A DNA stretch of 64,000 bases from Babylonia areolata (Eukaryota; Mollusca; Gastropoda; Neogastropoda; Buccinidae): NCBI RefSeq assembly GCF_041734735.1, contig NC_134900.1, positions 36,194,300 through 36,258,299 on the forward strand, written 5' to 3'. Positions 1 through 13,600 of the stretch are shown in pieces (positions within the stretch are counted from its first letter, which is position 1; each line of letters opens with the position of its first letter). The notes under the pieces are model-generated. The model made no database searches. It was not told the DNA's origin and saw only the letters and a program-made list of their open reading frames with translations. A program made the position numbers and the translations under genes.

Positions 1-47
1 AGAAAGTGACGGACGGACCAGTTGTTTTTCAATGCCTTGTGTCGCAG

Positions 48-128
48 GTCTTCGTAAAGCAAAGCAGTACGACTGGAAAGACTCCAACCTTGCACTGTTC
101 GGCTCCGACCTGGAACGACAAGTGAAAA
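48..128 (+). CDS. Gene 1 exon 2 (start of G1)
   Basis: Acceptor tgtcgcag at 40-47. The exon starts with the last two bases of a Gly codon and reads [11 protein letters not shown] then LALFGSD. It ends GTGAAAA before gtaagg, phase 1. The paralog's exon 58650-58730 has the same length (81), phase and ending, which decides this donor over the GT seven bases earlier. Exon 1 should hold the start codon and is outside the window. Confidence 0.88.
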
Positions 129-179
129 GTAAGGAAAAGTGCATAAAGTGCATGATACTTGCCGGCAGGTCAAGTAATG

Positions 180-263
<84 letters not shown>

Positions 264-334
264 CATGCATGCATGCATGCATGCACACGACAGGATCATG
301 TCACACACATGCACGTACTTACACTCACACTACA

Positions 335-399
<65 letters not shown>

Positions 400-3300
400 C
401 CTGCACACCCATCCACACACACACACATTTCCCTCATCTCTTCCCCCAGATCATTCTTCTCTTCCTCCTCTTCTTTTTTCTTTTTATTTGTTGTTGTTGT
501 TACAAAGTTGTTGTTGTTACCAAATTATCAGTGATAAAGAATCACTATGACCACAGCAGTGGTTATCACATTGTCAGTAATATGAGTGATGGCCAAGAGG
601 TAACACGTCTGCATAGGAAGCGAGAGAATCTGAGCGCGCTGGTTCGAACCACGGCTCAGCCGCCGATATTTTCTACCCCTCCACTAGACCTTGAGTGGTG
701 GACTGGACGCTAGTCATTTGGATGAGACGATAAACTTAGGTCCCGTGTGCAGCATGCTCTTAGCGCACGTAAAAGAACCCACGGCAGCAAAGGGGTTGTT
801 CCGGGCAAAATTCTGTAGAAAAATCGACTTCGATAGGAAAAACAAATAAAACTGCGCGCAGGGAAAAATACAAAAAACTGGATGGCGCTGTAATATAGCG
901 ATGCGCTGTCCCTGGGGAGAGCAGTCCGAATTTCACACAGAGAAATCTGTTGTGATAACCCTTTTGTTGCCGTGGGTTCTTTTACGTGCGCTAATTGCAT
1001 GCTGCACTCGGGATCTCGGTTTATCGTCTCATCCGAATGACTAGCGTGTCCAGACCACCACTCAAGGTCTCTTGGAGGGGGAAAAAATATCGGTGGCTGA
1101 GCCGTGATTCGAACCAGCGCGCTCAAATTCTCTCGCTTCCTACGCGGACGCGTTACCTCCAGGCCATCACTCCACTTGTGTGACACAAGCTTAAGAGAAC
1201 AAAAAATAACTTATATAAAAATATATTTTAAAAAACCTTGTAATTTTACCGTTGGTGTTGATGTTTGCGAGAGTGATGATGATGTTGGTGATGACGATGA
1301 CGGTGTTGATGATCCACTGAACAGAGGAGGCAGCGGAGAGTGAACCGGCGTGGAGGAAGGTGGGGAAGAAGGTGGGGCTGCAGGTGTGGAGGATCGTCAA
1401 CTTCAAGGTCACCGAGTGGCCCGTCAAGGACTACGGCAAGTTCTACAACGGGGACTCCTACATCGTCCTGAACGTCAGTATCATCTGTAGGATGTGTGTC
1501 GTTTTGTGTCGTGCCATGCCGTGCCATGCCGTGTTGTGTCATGTCGTGCCGTGCCATGCCGTGTTGTGTCATGTCGTGCCGTGCCGTGTTGTGTCATGTG
1601 CCGTGCCGTGTTGTGTCATGTCGTGCCGTGCCGTGTTGTGTCATGTCATGCCGTGTTGTGTCATGTCGTGCCGTGCCGTGTTGTGTCATGTGCCGTGCCG
1701 TGTTGTGTCATGTCGTGCCGTGCCGTGTTGTGTCATGTCGTGCCCTGCCGTGCCGTGTCATGTTGTGCCGTGCCGTGTTGTGTCATGTCGTGCCGTGCCG
1801 TGCTGTGTCATGTTGTGCCATGCCGTGTTGTGTCATGTTGTGCTGTGCCATGCCGTGTTGTGTCATGCCGTGTTGTGTCATGTTGTTCCGTGCCATGCCG
1901 TGCCGTGCCATGTTGTGTCATGTTGTGTCGTGTCGTGCCGTGTCGTGTCGTGCCGTGTTGTGTGGGATGATACTACATGCTTTGGGGGGGCGGGAGGTGG
2001 GAGGGGCAGGGGGGAGCCCCCCCCCTAACCTCCCTGTTCCCCCTCTCCCTTTTTGAAAAAAACAACAACAAACTTTTCATCGTGGTGCATGTTTTTCACT
2101 GTGTCTAAGTGGGGCGGCAGTAGCATTGCCGCTGCCAGCAGGATGCCGTGTAATCCTGATTCCATTATCCGTGTTACTCAGACAACACCCCGGGCTGACT
2201 AGCCGGGTGTATGTTTATTCAGTTAGCCGGGTGGGCTCTGATCAATATCTCACACGAGGAAAGGATAAACTCCGGGACACTGACTTAACATTTCCTTCCT
2301 TTCTCTTGGTTAGCCTGTTCAGAAACCAGACAGCATGCAGAGAATGCTGCCAGAAAAGGAATCTGCTCAGAAATGCAGCGTGGTGGCCACCGAGTAATAG
2401 CGTGTCTGCCTTGGAAGCGAGAGAATCTGAGCCACCTCAGGATTGAATCCCACACTAGCCAGAAGTGTAGTGATGGCCAAGAGTTAACGCGTCGCTTAGG
2501 AAGTGAGAGAATCTGAGCACGCTGGTTCGAATCACGGCTCAGCCGCCGAAATTTTCTCCCCCTCCACTAGACCTTGAGTGGTGGTCTAGATGCTTGTCAT
2601 TCGGATGAGACGATAAACCGAGGTCTCCGTGTGCAGCATGCACTTAACGCACATAAAAGAACCCACGGCAACAAAAGGGTTGTTAAGTCCTGGTAAAATT
2701 CTGTAGAAAAATCCACTTAGATAGGAAAAAACAAATAAAACTGCATGCAGGAAAAAATACGACAAAAAAAAAAGGAAAAAAAAAGGGTGGTGGTGCTGTC
2801 GTGTAGTGATGCGCTCTCCCAGGGGAGAGCAGCCCGAATTTCACACAGAGAAATCTGTTGTGACAAAAAAAGAAATACAATACAATACAGTATTTTCTTC
2901 CCCTCCACAAGACCCTGAGTGGTCTGAACACTAGTTATTCGGATGAGGCCATAAACCGTGGTCAAGTGTGTAGCATACACTTAATTAATGCACGTAAAAG
3001 AATCAACGGCAAGAAAAAGATTGTCCCAGGCAGAATTCTGCAGAGATATCTACTTTGATAATGTAAAAACAAACGCACTTGCAGGCTGAAGAAAAAAAAA
3101 AGGTGACATGTACTGCACTAGAGATGTGTGCTCTCCCAGGGGAGAGCAACCTGAAATATGTTGTGACAAAGCGTAATTCAGTACAATACAATACAAACAA
3201 AATGCCTTGATAATCAGCACACCAACTTTGCATTGTGTGTCATGAGGAAAGAGGTAATTACGCTGTTGTATTGTACCTGTTCACTGTCCTATTTGTTTGT

Positions 3301-3904
3301 TGGTTTGTTTTTGTTTTGTTTTTGTTTTTGTTTTTTTGTTGTTGTTTTTTTTTTGGGGGGGGGGGCAAAGGGGGGGGGGGGGTTCCTTCCACAACACGCT
3401 GCCACGGAGCTGAACTCAGGGGTGTGCGGTTGGGGTTCTGGGGCTGCTTTAGACCCTCTTCTATCCTTTTGTTGTCCCAAACAGACCTTTTTTATGTTCT
3501 ATCTTACGCCTCTGCCCACACAGGTCAACAATAGGCAGTGATGACGGCTGACCTTCCAAACTGAAGAGTTGAAGAGTTGTCTCCATTTTTTTAATCAAAC
3601 CTTGGGTTGGATTGTTCGCATGCTCGTCAACAGTACTAACTTGAGAAATGGCGCTGTGCATGATATTATCTCCCTTTCTGCCTCCCTACTGATGAAGGGT
3701 CTTGTCCCCTGCTGCCGCCCACCCACCACCCTCCAACCTCCCTCCCCCCCTCTCTCTCTCATGTTCACAAGCCTTTCTTTCACAATTCTGTGTGTGTTTT
3801 CATACCGATGGACAGTGGTTTTCTTTTTTTTTCTCTTTTGGACAACTGTGAACAATGTCTGGTGTTTTTTTGTGGGTTTTTTTTTATTGTTCTAGTATTG
3901 AACT

Positions 3905-3958
<54 letters not shown>

Positions 3959-6900
3959 TGCACATGTGTGTGTGTGTGCATGTGACGGTGTGTATGTGTG
4001 TGTGTGCGTGCCTGCGTGTGCGTGTGTGCTTCTCCCTCACAGCCTCCCTACTGATGTGTGCAATTCTGTGAACCTGCTTGCATACCTGTGTGCACAGTGC
4101 ACATTGCTGAGGTATTGTGTTCAAGTGGCTGTTCCCACCCCATTAAAAAAAAAAAAAAAAGAAGCAATCTGTTCATTGTGTACTTTGGCTTCGTAGCTTG
4201 ACAGATAGAGTGCAGTGTGTATGGATCAGCCCAGACGTGGTGACACTTCTTTTTTTTTCTTCTTCTTCTTCCCCCCCCCCCCCCCCCCCCCCATCACCTG
4301 CACCGTTCTAGTGGCATTACTCCCACGCCGCTCATTTAGATTCCCCCATACACGGCTACACCCGGGTTCGTCCGTCACAGTTCCAGCGTCCGTCGGCAGT
4401 CCGCAGGGAACCATCGATGTTAGGTCGCCGGGAGGCCACACACCAGAGGAGACCCTGCACTGCTGCTGAGTCACTTCGGTGGTGTTCAGTGGTGTCTGTT
4501 CTGGTTCAACGTACTTAGGACACCACCTACTAAGCGGCCCCCTGCTAACGACAATAATGGCTTAGTCGCGGAGCCAGACTGAGTGAGCGTCCCTCCCAGA
4601 GTGGAGACCGCCACCAGTGGTGACACTTCTTTGGCGTGGCTGTAATCTGAGGCCAGTGTTCAGCATCTGCCTCACGATGCTCAATTATGCCGGTGATGAC
4701 CTCAGTTCATGTGAGCAATCACCTGTTGAGTCAGTTCTTGGCAGTTCCAACCATGTGAGAGAAAGAAAGACAAAAAAAACCAACCCCAAACAAAACAAAA
4801 CAACCAACAAGAACAACAACATTGGAAGAAAGTACATGGTGGTTGTAGTGGCAGCCGGTGTTTTCGTAGCAGACGACACATGCTGCCCTCAGTTATTGTT
4901 GCGGGGTTATTTCCGTCCAGCCTCGTTTCGGATTCGTCCGTTGTTTACCGTCTCAACTGAATAGATCTAAATGAAAGTCGCCGAAGTCCTTTGTCTTCAT
5001 TTACGTCTGTATTAGCTCGGATACGACTAGTATTACAGTTTATTTGCGTGGCAGATAACATGAAGCCTCTTACCAGAGTTACACTAATGTTCCCATGAGT
5101 ATGACTGAACAGCACAGTACAAATTTCCCATTGTATTGTGTTCAGTGTTACGTTCAGGATCGGGATCAGGATATGTACGTCACAGAGGCCAATATGGCCA
5201 CCGTCGCAACAGAACTTGGGAGAACGCATGAAAAAAAAAGAAAGAAAAAAAAAGAAAGAAAGAAAAAAACACCCCCAAAAACACTACTACTTCTACTCCT
5301 ACTATTGATGGGAAACAGTAGCTGGCAGGGATTTTTCGATGGCTTCCTTGAATGCTGCGGTCGTCCCTGCGCTCACAACTTCTTCCACAAGCTGATTCCA
5401 TTCCGCTACAATTATTGTTTTCACAAAGAATGAGGTATTTTTTAGCTGGTGTGTCCTGCAGAATGGAATGACATAGCGCTTGCTGTTGTTGAAAGGTCTT
5501 CTTTCTACTATATTGTCTATATCATGGTCTTTATAAGATGTAGGCTTGGATCTTCTGCTGGTCATGCTTGCAGGTGTCAAGAACTTTCCAGGTGGTAAGG
5601 CCAGTATTTGATTGTCAACAATCCTAAACATTGTTGTGTTGTATTGCGTTGTGTTGGATTGCATTGTACTGTATTGCATTGCATTGTATTGAATTGCATT
5701 GTGTTGTGTTGCATTGTGTTGTATTGTGTTACATTGCATTGTATTGTATTACATTGCACTGTATTGTATTACCTTTTGTCACACATGATTTCTCTCAGTG
5801 AAATAGGGCCTGCATTCCCCAAGGAACAGTGCACCCCAGCTGTTCAGTACCCCACATCTTTTTACTTTCTGCCTGCAGACGTATTTGTTTCATTATCAAA
5901 GCGGATTTTTCTACAGAATTTTGCCACGGATAACAACACTTCTGTTGTTGTAGGTTCTTTTTTTCATGCGCTAAGCATGTGCTGCACGTGGGACTTTGGT
6001 TTATCGTCTCACCCAGCCATCAAAGGATTAGAAAAATGTATTTCAGTTACAGTTATCCTACATTTCTTGTGTTGATGCAAGTTTTTTTCTTTCACTCCTC
6101 TGTTTGTTGGTTTGTTGGTTGGTTTAAAACCTGTGAAAAGGAGGACTAAACTGTTCTTATTTTCTTTAATGTTGCCCACACACAAAAAAGAAACACAAAT
6201 ACCACTGTCTGTGGCACAGTGAGGTTGAGAGTGTGAAGGAGGAAGTACGCAGCAGATACCACTGTTTGTGGCACTGTGTGGTTGAGAGTGTGAAGGAGGA
6301 AGTTGGCAGAATGGTGACGACGCTCATCTGGGGGTCTGGGTTCGATTCCCACTCTCACCCTGTCTCCCAAGTTTGAAAAAAAATCAGACTGAGTGTCTCA
6401 TCAGTCAGATGTAAAGATAAACTGAGGTCCCGTACAGCATGCGCTTGGTGCAGCAAAAAAGAACCCATGGCTGCAAGAGTTGTCCTATGGTAAAACTCTG
6501 TTGAAGAAATCCCCGCTGATAGGTACACAAACATACATGCATGCACTCAAGGCCTGACAAAAGCATGTTGGGTTGTGCTGCTGGTCAGGCATCCATCTAA
6601 CAGTTGTGATGTATCTTATATGGACCAAACGCAGTGACACCTCCTTGAGAAACTGAAACTGAGAATGTGTGCTCTTTCTGTCACAGACTTACAAGGACGG
6701 GGATTCTGACAAGTTTCTCTACGATGTTCATTTCTGGATTGGCAAGTACAGCACACAAGTAAGTATCACTGTTCTCTGTGTGTGTGTGTGTGAGTGAGTA
6801 TGTGTGCATATGCAGGCATGTGTTGTTGATGTCATCATCATTTTCATCATCATCATCATCATTGACGTCATTATCAGCATCAGCATCATCATTATTGACG

Positions 6901-9900
6901 TCATCATCATCATCATCATTATTATTGATGTCATTATCAGCATCAGCTTGATCATAATTGACGTCATCATCATCATCATTATTGATGTTGTCAGCACAAT
7001 CAGTGTCCTCCTCTCTCTCCTTCCCATGGTCGTCACAGTCAGCATGCTGTTGTGCAGGATGAGTATGGGACAGCGGCCTACAAGACAGTGGAGCTTGACA
7101 CGTACCTGGACGATGTACCTGTGCAGCACAGGGAGGTGCAGAACCACGAGTCTGACCTCTTCCGCTCCTACTTCAAAACCATCACGTGAGTGTCTGTCTG
7201 TGTCTGCTCCTACTTCAAAACCATCATGTAAGTGTCTGTCTGTGTCCATTCCTACTTCAAAACCATCATGTAAGTGTCTGTCTGTGTCTGCTCCTACTTC
7301 AAAACCATCACATGAGTGTCTGTCTGTGTCTGCTCCTACTAAACCATCACGTGAGTGTCTGTCTGTGTCTGCTCCCACTTCAAAACCATCACGTGAGTGT
7401 CTGTCTGTGTCTGCTCCTACTTCAAAACCATCACGTGAGTGTCTGTCTGTGTCCGTTCCTACTTCAAAACCATCATGTAAGTGTCTGTCTGTGTCCGTTC
7501 CTACTTCAAAACCATCATGTAAGTGTCTGTCTGTGTCCGTTCCTACTTCAAAACCATCACCTGAGTTTCTGTCTATGTGAGGGTCTGGGTTCAAATCCCT
7601 GTCCCGCCCTTTCTCCCCAAGTTTGACTGAAAAAAATCAAGCTTAAGTTTCATGTCATCTGGATGAGACGATAAACCGAGGTCCTGTGTGCAGCATGCAC
7701 TTGGAGAACAGGGAAGGAACCCATGGCAGTGTAAGCGTTGTCCTCTTGACACAATTTTGAGGAAGAAATCCATTCTGATTGGTACACAAATATATGTGCT
7801 AGCATTCAAGGCCTGACTAGCGTGTTGGGTTATGCTGCTGGTCAGGCATCTGCCAAGCAGATGTGGTGTAGCGTACATATTTATTTGTGTGAACGCAGTG
7901 ATTCCTCCTTGAGAAACTAAAACTGGTACTGTGTGTGTGCATGTGGGTATGTGCACTCTCTTGTGCGTGCACACACATGTAATGTAATGCATGCATAATT
8001 ATATTTTCGAAAATCCGCATACTATAGAGGTCTAGTAGTTTGGACAGGACAGGAATCCAGACCCCTGCCAGAGTCTGCACCAGTGGGTCACAGTTAAGTA
8101 TGTGAAATTAAATATATATCTGTGTACCTGTCCCAGTGGATTTCTTCTTCAGAATTTTGCCAGAGGACAACACTCTCGTTGCCACAGGTTCTTTTTCAGT
8201 GTGCGTTAACTGCGTGCTGCACTTGGGACCTCGGTTTATCCTCTCAACTGAATGACAAGATGCTCGGTTTGATTTTCCAGTCAAATTTGGGATACGGATA
8301 CGGATGTTTTATTCATATCAAGGCCATTGCCCCTCATGAAGGGGTACAATACATACACAAGCACAGTCACTGAGGAAAATCATGAAGTTGCAACAGATCT
8401 GAAATGCAATGCCTTGTACAAGTATATTGACAAATTCCTTATGACGCTTTCTTTTTCAGATGCTAGAAGTAGACTTAAATGAAATTGACTGGGATATCTA
8501 TAAAAAGCAGGTGGGATATATCGAACTCTCAAACTGGTTAAAGCAGGACAACATAAAACAAAATGCAACTCGTCTTCATTTCCACTTTTGCACAACGGAC
8601 ACATTAAATCAACTGCAGAATGTTTCCTGTAACGATAATAATGCTGAGAAATTTCTGAAATACCAAAACGAAATCTTGTCATAATAAATTTTAAGTGTCT
8701 GTCTAAGTTCATACGCAGGTACATCTTAATGTCATGACCAGTACAAAATGTCCTATATACGTAAAACCTACCACTATTATTCACATGAAAATTCCACTCT
8801 TGCCATCTGCACGCAATCAGTCTATCTTGAAGGTCACACAAAAATAATCTGACATCTTGCACACCTTGATTTTCCCATACAAAACCGAAACCAAACTGAT
8901 ACAACTTACAACGAACTTTTGAAACCCAATTTCTTTTACCTTTTGCATCAAAGTCAGTTAACATTGCATAAGCTTTCCGTGGCAACCTGCAATCATTCAT
9001 TCTTGTTAATTTAATCCAGTAACGAATACAAATAAGTACATAGTTAATATAAATTGGGTATCAAATTTGGGAGAAAAGGTGAGAGTGGGATTCGAACCCA
9101 GACCCTCACGGACTCTTAGTGGCAGACGTGCGTCTTTACCATCTACTTAAAAAAAAAAAACAACCAAATTTTCCAGCATATGAGAGGTCAATTTGTTGTC
9201 CTGTCACATTACGTTGATATGCAAAAAAATGTAGCAGATATTTCCATGCCTGATCAGGCGGGAAGATTAACAAACGGTCCAGATTATTACCCACAGCGTG
9301 GGTCCCCAATAGCTTAGAGGTATTTTACAAGTGGTCTAAGGGAGATAATTCAACCTTTCGGGTAAATTCAGTGCAGTCTCCAGTGCAGAAAATAGAACGT
9401 TCATAATGCATATGAGAGATCGGTTTGTTGTCCTCTCACTTATGATACAGATTTTGTGATGGTAATGTTTTGTTGGCAGATTGTTGGAGGGGGGTACTGA
9501 CAGCGGCTTTAGAACTGTTGAACCAGAGAAATACACTCCTCGTCTGCTTCATTTCCATGGCGACAGACACGGCGTAAAGGTCAAAGAGGCAAGTTCAAAT
9601 TCAGAATTTATTTTTTTCACTTGACAGTTCAATATTTTAGTTGCTTTTCCTTGCATTGGCGTATTTTATTTGTTAATGAAAGGCTTTCTGTTCATAGGAC
9701 TTGTTAATACGACAATAATACGAAATTTGTCTTTGTAAACGTAAAATATTATTTTGTGATTGTATGCTTGCTTGTTCATTTAGCAGTGTCTCCACACGCT
9801 TGCGTATTGAGGAGTGTGTTATATGCATCTTTCACACAGTATCTGCTCTTGAGTGTTTCTATGTACGTAGTGTAAGTGTACGAAATCAGTTTCAGTGCAC

Positions 9901-10579
9901 AGTGTATGTGTGTTTGTGCACGTGCACATGCGCACGTGTGTGTGTTAGAATACAACTGGTATGTGCAGGTTCATGAGGTGTGTGTGTGTGTGTGTGTGTC
10001 TCAACTGCGTACACTGTTGCTTAGGATCAAAACAATCTATCCAGTCTGTGCCTAGAAAGACATGTGCACATGTATGTAAGTGTATATATTTGCACAGTGT
10101 GTGCCTGCGTGTGTGTGTGTACGTTTGTGTGTGCTTGTAAATGCAGCATGGGCAGTTTCAGTATGAATTATATACTGAAAGATATATACTCACAGATAAA
10201 GGTGTGGATATCTGGAGGTGTGACACACTATTATGCCAGTGAATGCATGGATGCTAAAGTTAGTCATTGTTTATCCCAGGTAGGGAAAAAAAAGATGTAG
10301 AATAATGTTGAGGCATCCTTTAGTCAAAACTCACATTTTCCCTCAGCAATAAATTCAATTGTGGCAGGCCCACTTCCTTTGCGTTAGCTGTGCTTGACTA
10401 TGTGTGTATACATATGTATGTGTACATAACTACATGCATGTATATGAATGTGTATTGTGTGTGTGTGTGCGTGTGTTTATGTAAGTTTGTGCCTGCCTAT
10501 GTGTGCGTATGTGTTAGGGTAGCTGTTAGATACACATGTATGTTAAAATGTATGTATGCAGCGTGTGTGTGTGTGTGTG

Positions 10580-10614
<35 letters not shown>

Positions 10615-13600
10615 TCACATTTTGGTGTGTGTATGTAACATAGATATGATGTTTTATGTTAACAAAAGCGTTTTTGTAAAGCACCTAGAGCAGATTTCTG
10701 GATAGTGTGCTATATAAGTATCCATTATTATTATTATTATTATTATTAAGGCTGACCATGGATGATGATACATCTTGTCAGTATGTCACAGAAGCAGGGT
10801 GGCAGAACGGTTAAGACGCTTATCTGCCAATACAGTGTCTGTGAGGGTCTGGGTTCAAGTACCACTCTCACCCCTTCCCCAAAGTTTGACAAGAAAATCA
10901 AGATGAGCATCTGGTCATTCGGATGGGACGATAAAACTGAGGTCCCATGTGCAGCATGCACTTGGCGTGCTGAAAAAGAACCCATGGCAACAAAAGTGTT
11001 GTCCTCTGGCAGAATGGTGTAAAAGAAATTCCACTCTGGTAGGCACACAACTATACATGCATGCACTCGAGGACTGACAAGTGCGTTGAGTTACGCCGTT
11101 GTCAGGCATCTGCCTAGTAGATGTGGTGTAGTGTATGCATATATATATTTATGGATTCATCTGAATGCTGTGACACCTACTTTCTTCTGCATTTCATTTT
11201 ATTTCTTTATCTGTTTGCTTACTTATTAATTTGTGTTTTTAGATTTATTTATTCTGATTTATTTATTGATTGATTTGTTGATGTATCCTTTTCCCTATTT
11301 TTTCCCTCAAGGCCAAACTAAGCATGTAGGGTTACGCTGCTGGTCAGGCGTCTGCTTAGCAGATGTGGTGTAGCATTTATGGATTTTTCCCAAGGCTGTG
11401 ACACCGCCTTGAGAAACTGAACGGAACTGAACTTGAGAAACCATAACCGAAATTGAAAACTGTACGTCATAATGGCTGGCTGCTTAGCGAGAGCAGCGTC
11501 GCTTGTGACAGTGCAGACCAATGCAGGATTGGCACAGTCTCTGTGAAGATCATACTATCTGTATGCGGTATCTGGTGCGTCGGAGCTTCTGTAGTGCTTT
11601 CTGCAATGCCTGCTTGTCTTCCACTGCGACCGACAGCATCTCTTCCCCCAGTTTTGAGGTTTTGGTTCAGGGTATACCTACCTCTCCACCTTGGTGCACT
11701 CAACTGCAAAGTCCCTCCAAGGACTCAATAGACTGCTGGAGAGTTCTGTGCTTACGTGACTTACAGAGGCTCATCACATGATCTGTGCTCTTGAAGTTGA
11801 CTGGCTGTCCAAAATTTTGAGCAACAAAGGCAGTCGAGAGAAGCAGAACGTGTGAAACAGCAGGCTTCTTTTTAAAAAAAAAAATTTTGCTCTTTTTTTT
11901 GTGTGTGCATACGATGGCACTTCATTGAGCTCAATTTTGTTGTACCAATGGAGGTTATCAATTGAAGAAATGGAGGACAGCACATGTTTGCTGCTTTTGT
12001 CTATATCGATGGCCTTTGGCGTTGCTCGAATTTCAAGGAAAAGTAAGAAGCGCATGCAACAGATCCAAGATGGCTGCGAAACTCTCCAGCGGTCTGTTAG
12101 AAAGATTAGAAGAAATGATTAATTAATAAAAGTGGTTGCTGGTTGACCAGGTGCCAAGAAACAAGTCCCATGTGGATTCCACTGATGTGTACATCCTGGA
12201 CGCTGGCCTCACTATCGTGCAGTGGAACGGGCAGGGCAGCAACAAGGATGAACGATTCAAGGTCACAGTCCTCCTCCTCCTCCTCTCTGTCTCCATCTTC
12301 CTCCTCTCTGTCTCTGTCTGTCTTCTTCCTCCTCTCTGTCTATCTTCCTCCTCCTCTCTGTCTGTCTATCTTCCTCCTCTCTGTCTCTGTCTCTCTTTAC
12401 CTTCCTCTCTGTCTCTATCTTCCTCCTCTCTGTCTCTCTTTACCCTCCTCTCTGTCTCTCTTTTCCCTCCTCTCTGTCTCTATCTTCCTCCTCTCTGTCT
12501 CTGTCTCATCTTCTTCCTCCTCTCTGTCTCTGTCTCATCTTCTTCCTCCTCTCTGTCTATCTTCTCCCTCCTCTCTGTCTGTCTATCTTCTCCCTCCTCT
12601 CTGTCTCTCTGTCTCATCTTCTTCCTCCTCTTTGTCTCTATCTTCTTCCTCCTCTCTGTCTGTCTTTACCCTCTTCTCTGTCTCTATCTTCCTCCTCCTC
12701 TCTGTCTCATCTTCTTCCTCCTCTCTGTCTCTATCTTCTTCCTCCTCTCTGTCTGTCAATCTTCTTCCTCCTCTCTGTCTGTCTATCTTCTTCCTCCTCT
12801 CTGTCTATTTGCTTCCTCTTCAATGTCTCTCTCTACCCTCCTCCTCCTCACTGTCTGTGTGCATCTCTACCTTCCTCTCTGTCTCTGTCTGTCTCTCTAC
12901 TGTCCTCCTCTCTGTCTCTCTCACCCTCCTCCTCCTCTCTGTCTGTCTTTCTTTGCCCCTCTCTCTCCCTCTGCCTCACACACACTGTTTATAGAAAGCT
13001 AGAGATGATGTAGACTGGAAGGGTGCCACACATTTCACCTTCGCTTTGTTCTCCAAAACCTGGCCCCTCCTTTTCTGTCATCGTGTCACGCTCATATTCG
13101 ATTCACATACGCACCCATGGCAGTTTCGCCAACAGGTAAAGTCATGCTCACGTTAGAAACTTTTTTTTTTTAACTTCAGCTTCTAAAACATTAATCAGGC
13201 CATGCATTTTTCACATTTCTTCATTCATGTGACTGGAAATTATTGGCTGCACAGCTGAACATACTAGTAATATACACATTAATAAATTAAAAAAATAATA
13301 AAAAAAAAATTGTGATTTGACAGTTGAATCTGAAAACAAATCTGCATTCAGGACTTCTGAACTCTGAAGTTTTGATGAACATGAAGAGCACCAAAAATGG
13401 CCATGAAATGAATACCTGGAAAGGATTCGAGATGCCTTTGTACATGGGCAAAAGAATAATGGAAATTCTGACACATGCTCATGTGCAATTCACATACATT
13501 TATAATGCACATTTCAACAGGTGTTAAATGCCATTAAATGGCTAGACTCACTCAAAATTTATTTTGATGTTTACAGTCTGGTGCACAAAGCATAGGTTAA

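Noticed and set aside
1360-2056. Long Cys/Val/His open frames on +
   Set aside because: They are translations of the GTGCC/GTGTT tandem repeat joined to the end of a real gelsolin exon. All three frames stay open because of repeat composition.
5302-5739. 145-codon minus-strand frame as a host gene
   Set aside because: The N-terminal part is an ACAAT repeat and the rest matches the end of a LINE ORF2.
6728-7626. Open frames of 146-288 codons on both strands with regular repeats
   Set aside because: They run through the ATC repeat, exon 5 and the 42-bp donor array. The periodic peptide is the minisatellite read in frame.
12136-13002. Ser/Leu-rich 280-codon frames
   Set aside because: A TC-rich minisatellite following exon 7. 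No domain; two frames are equally open.
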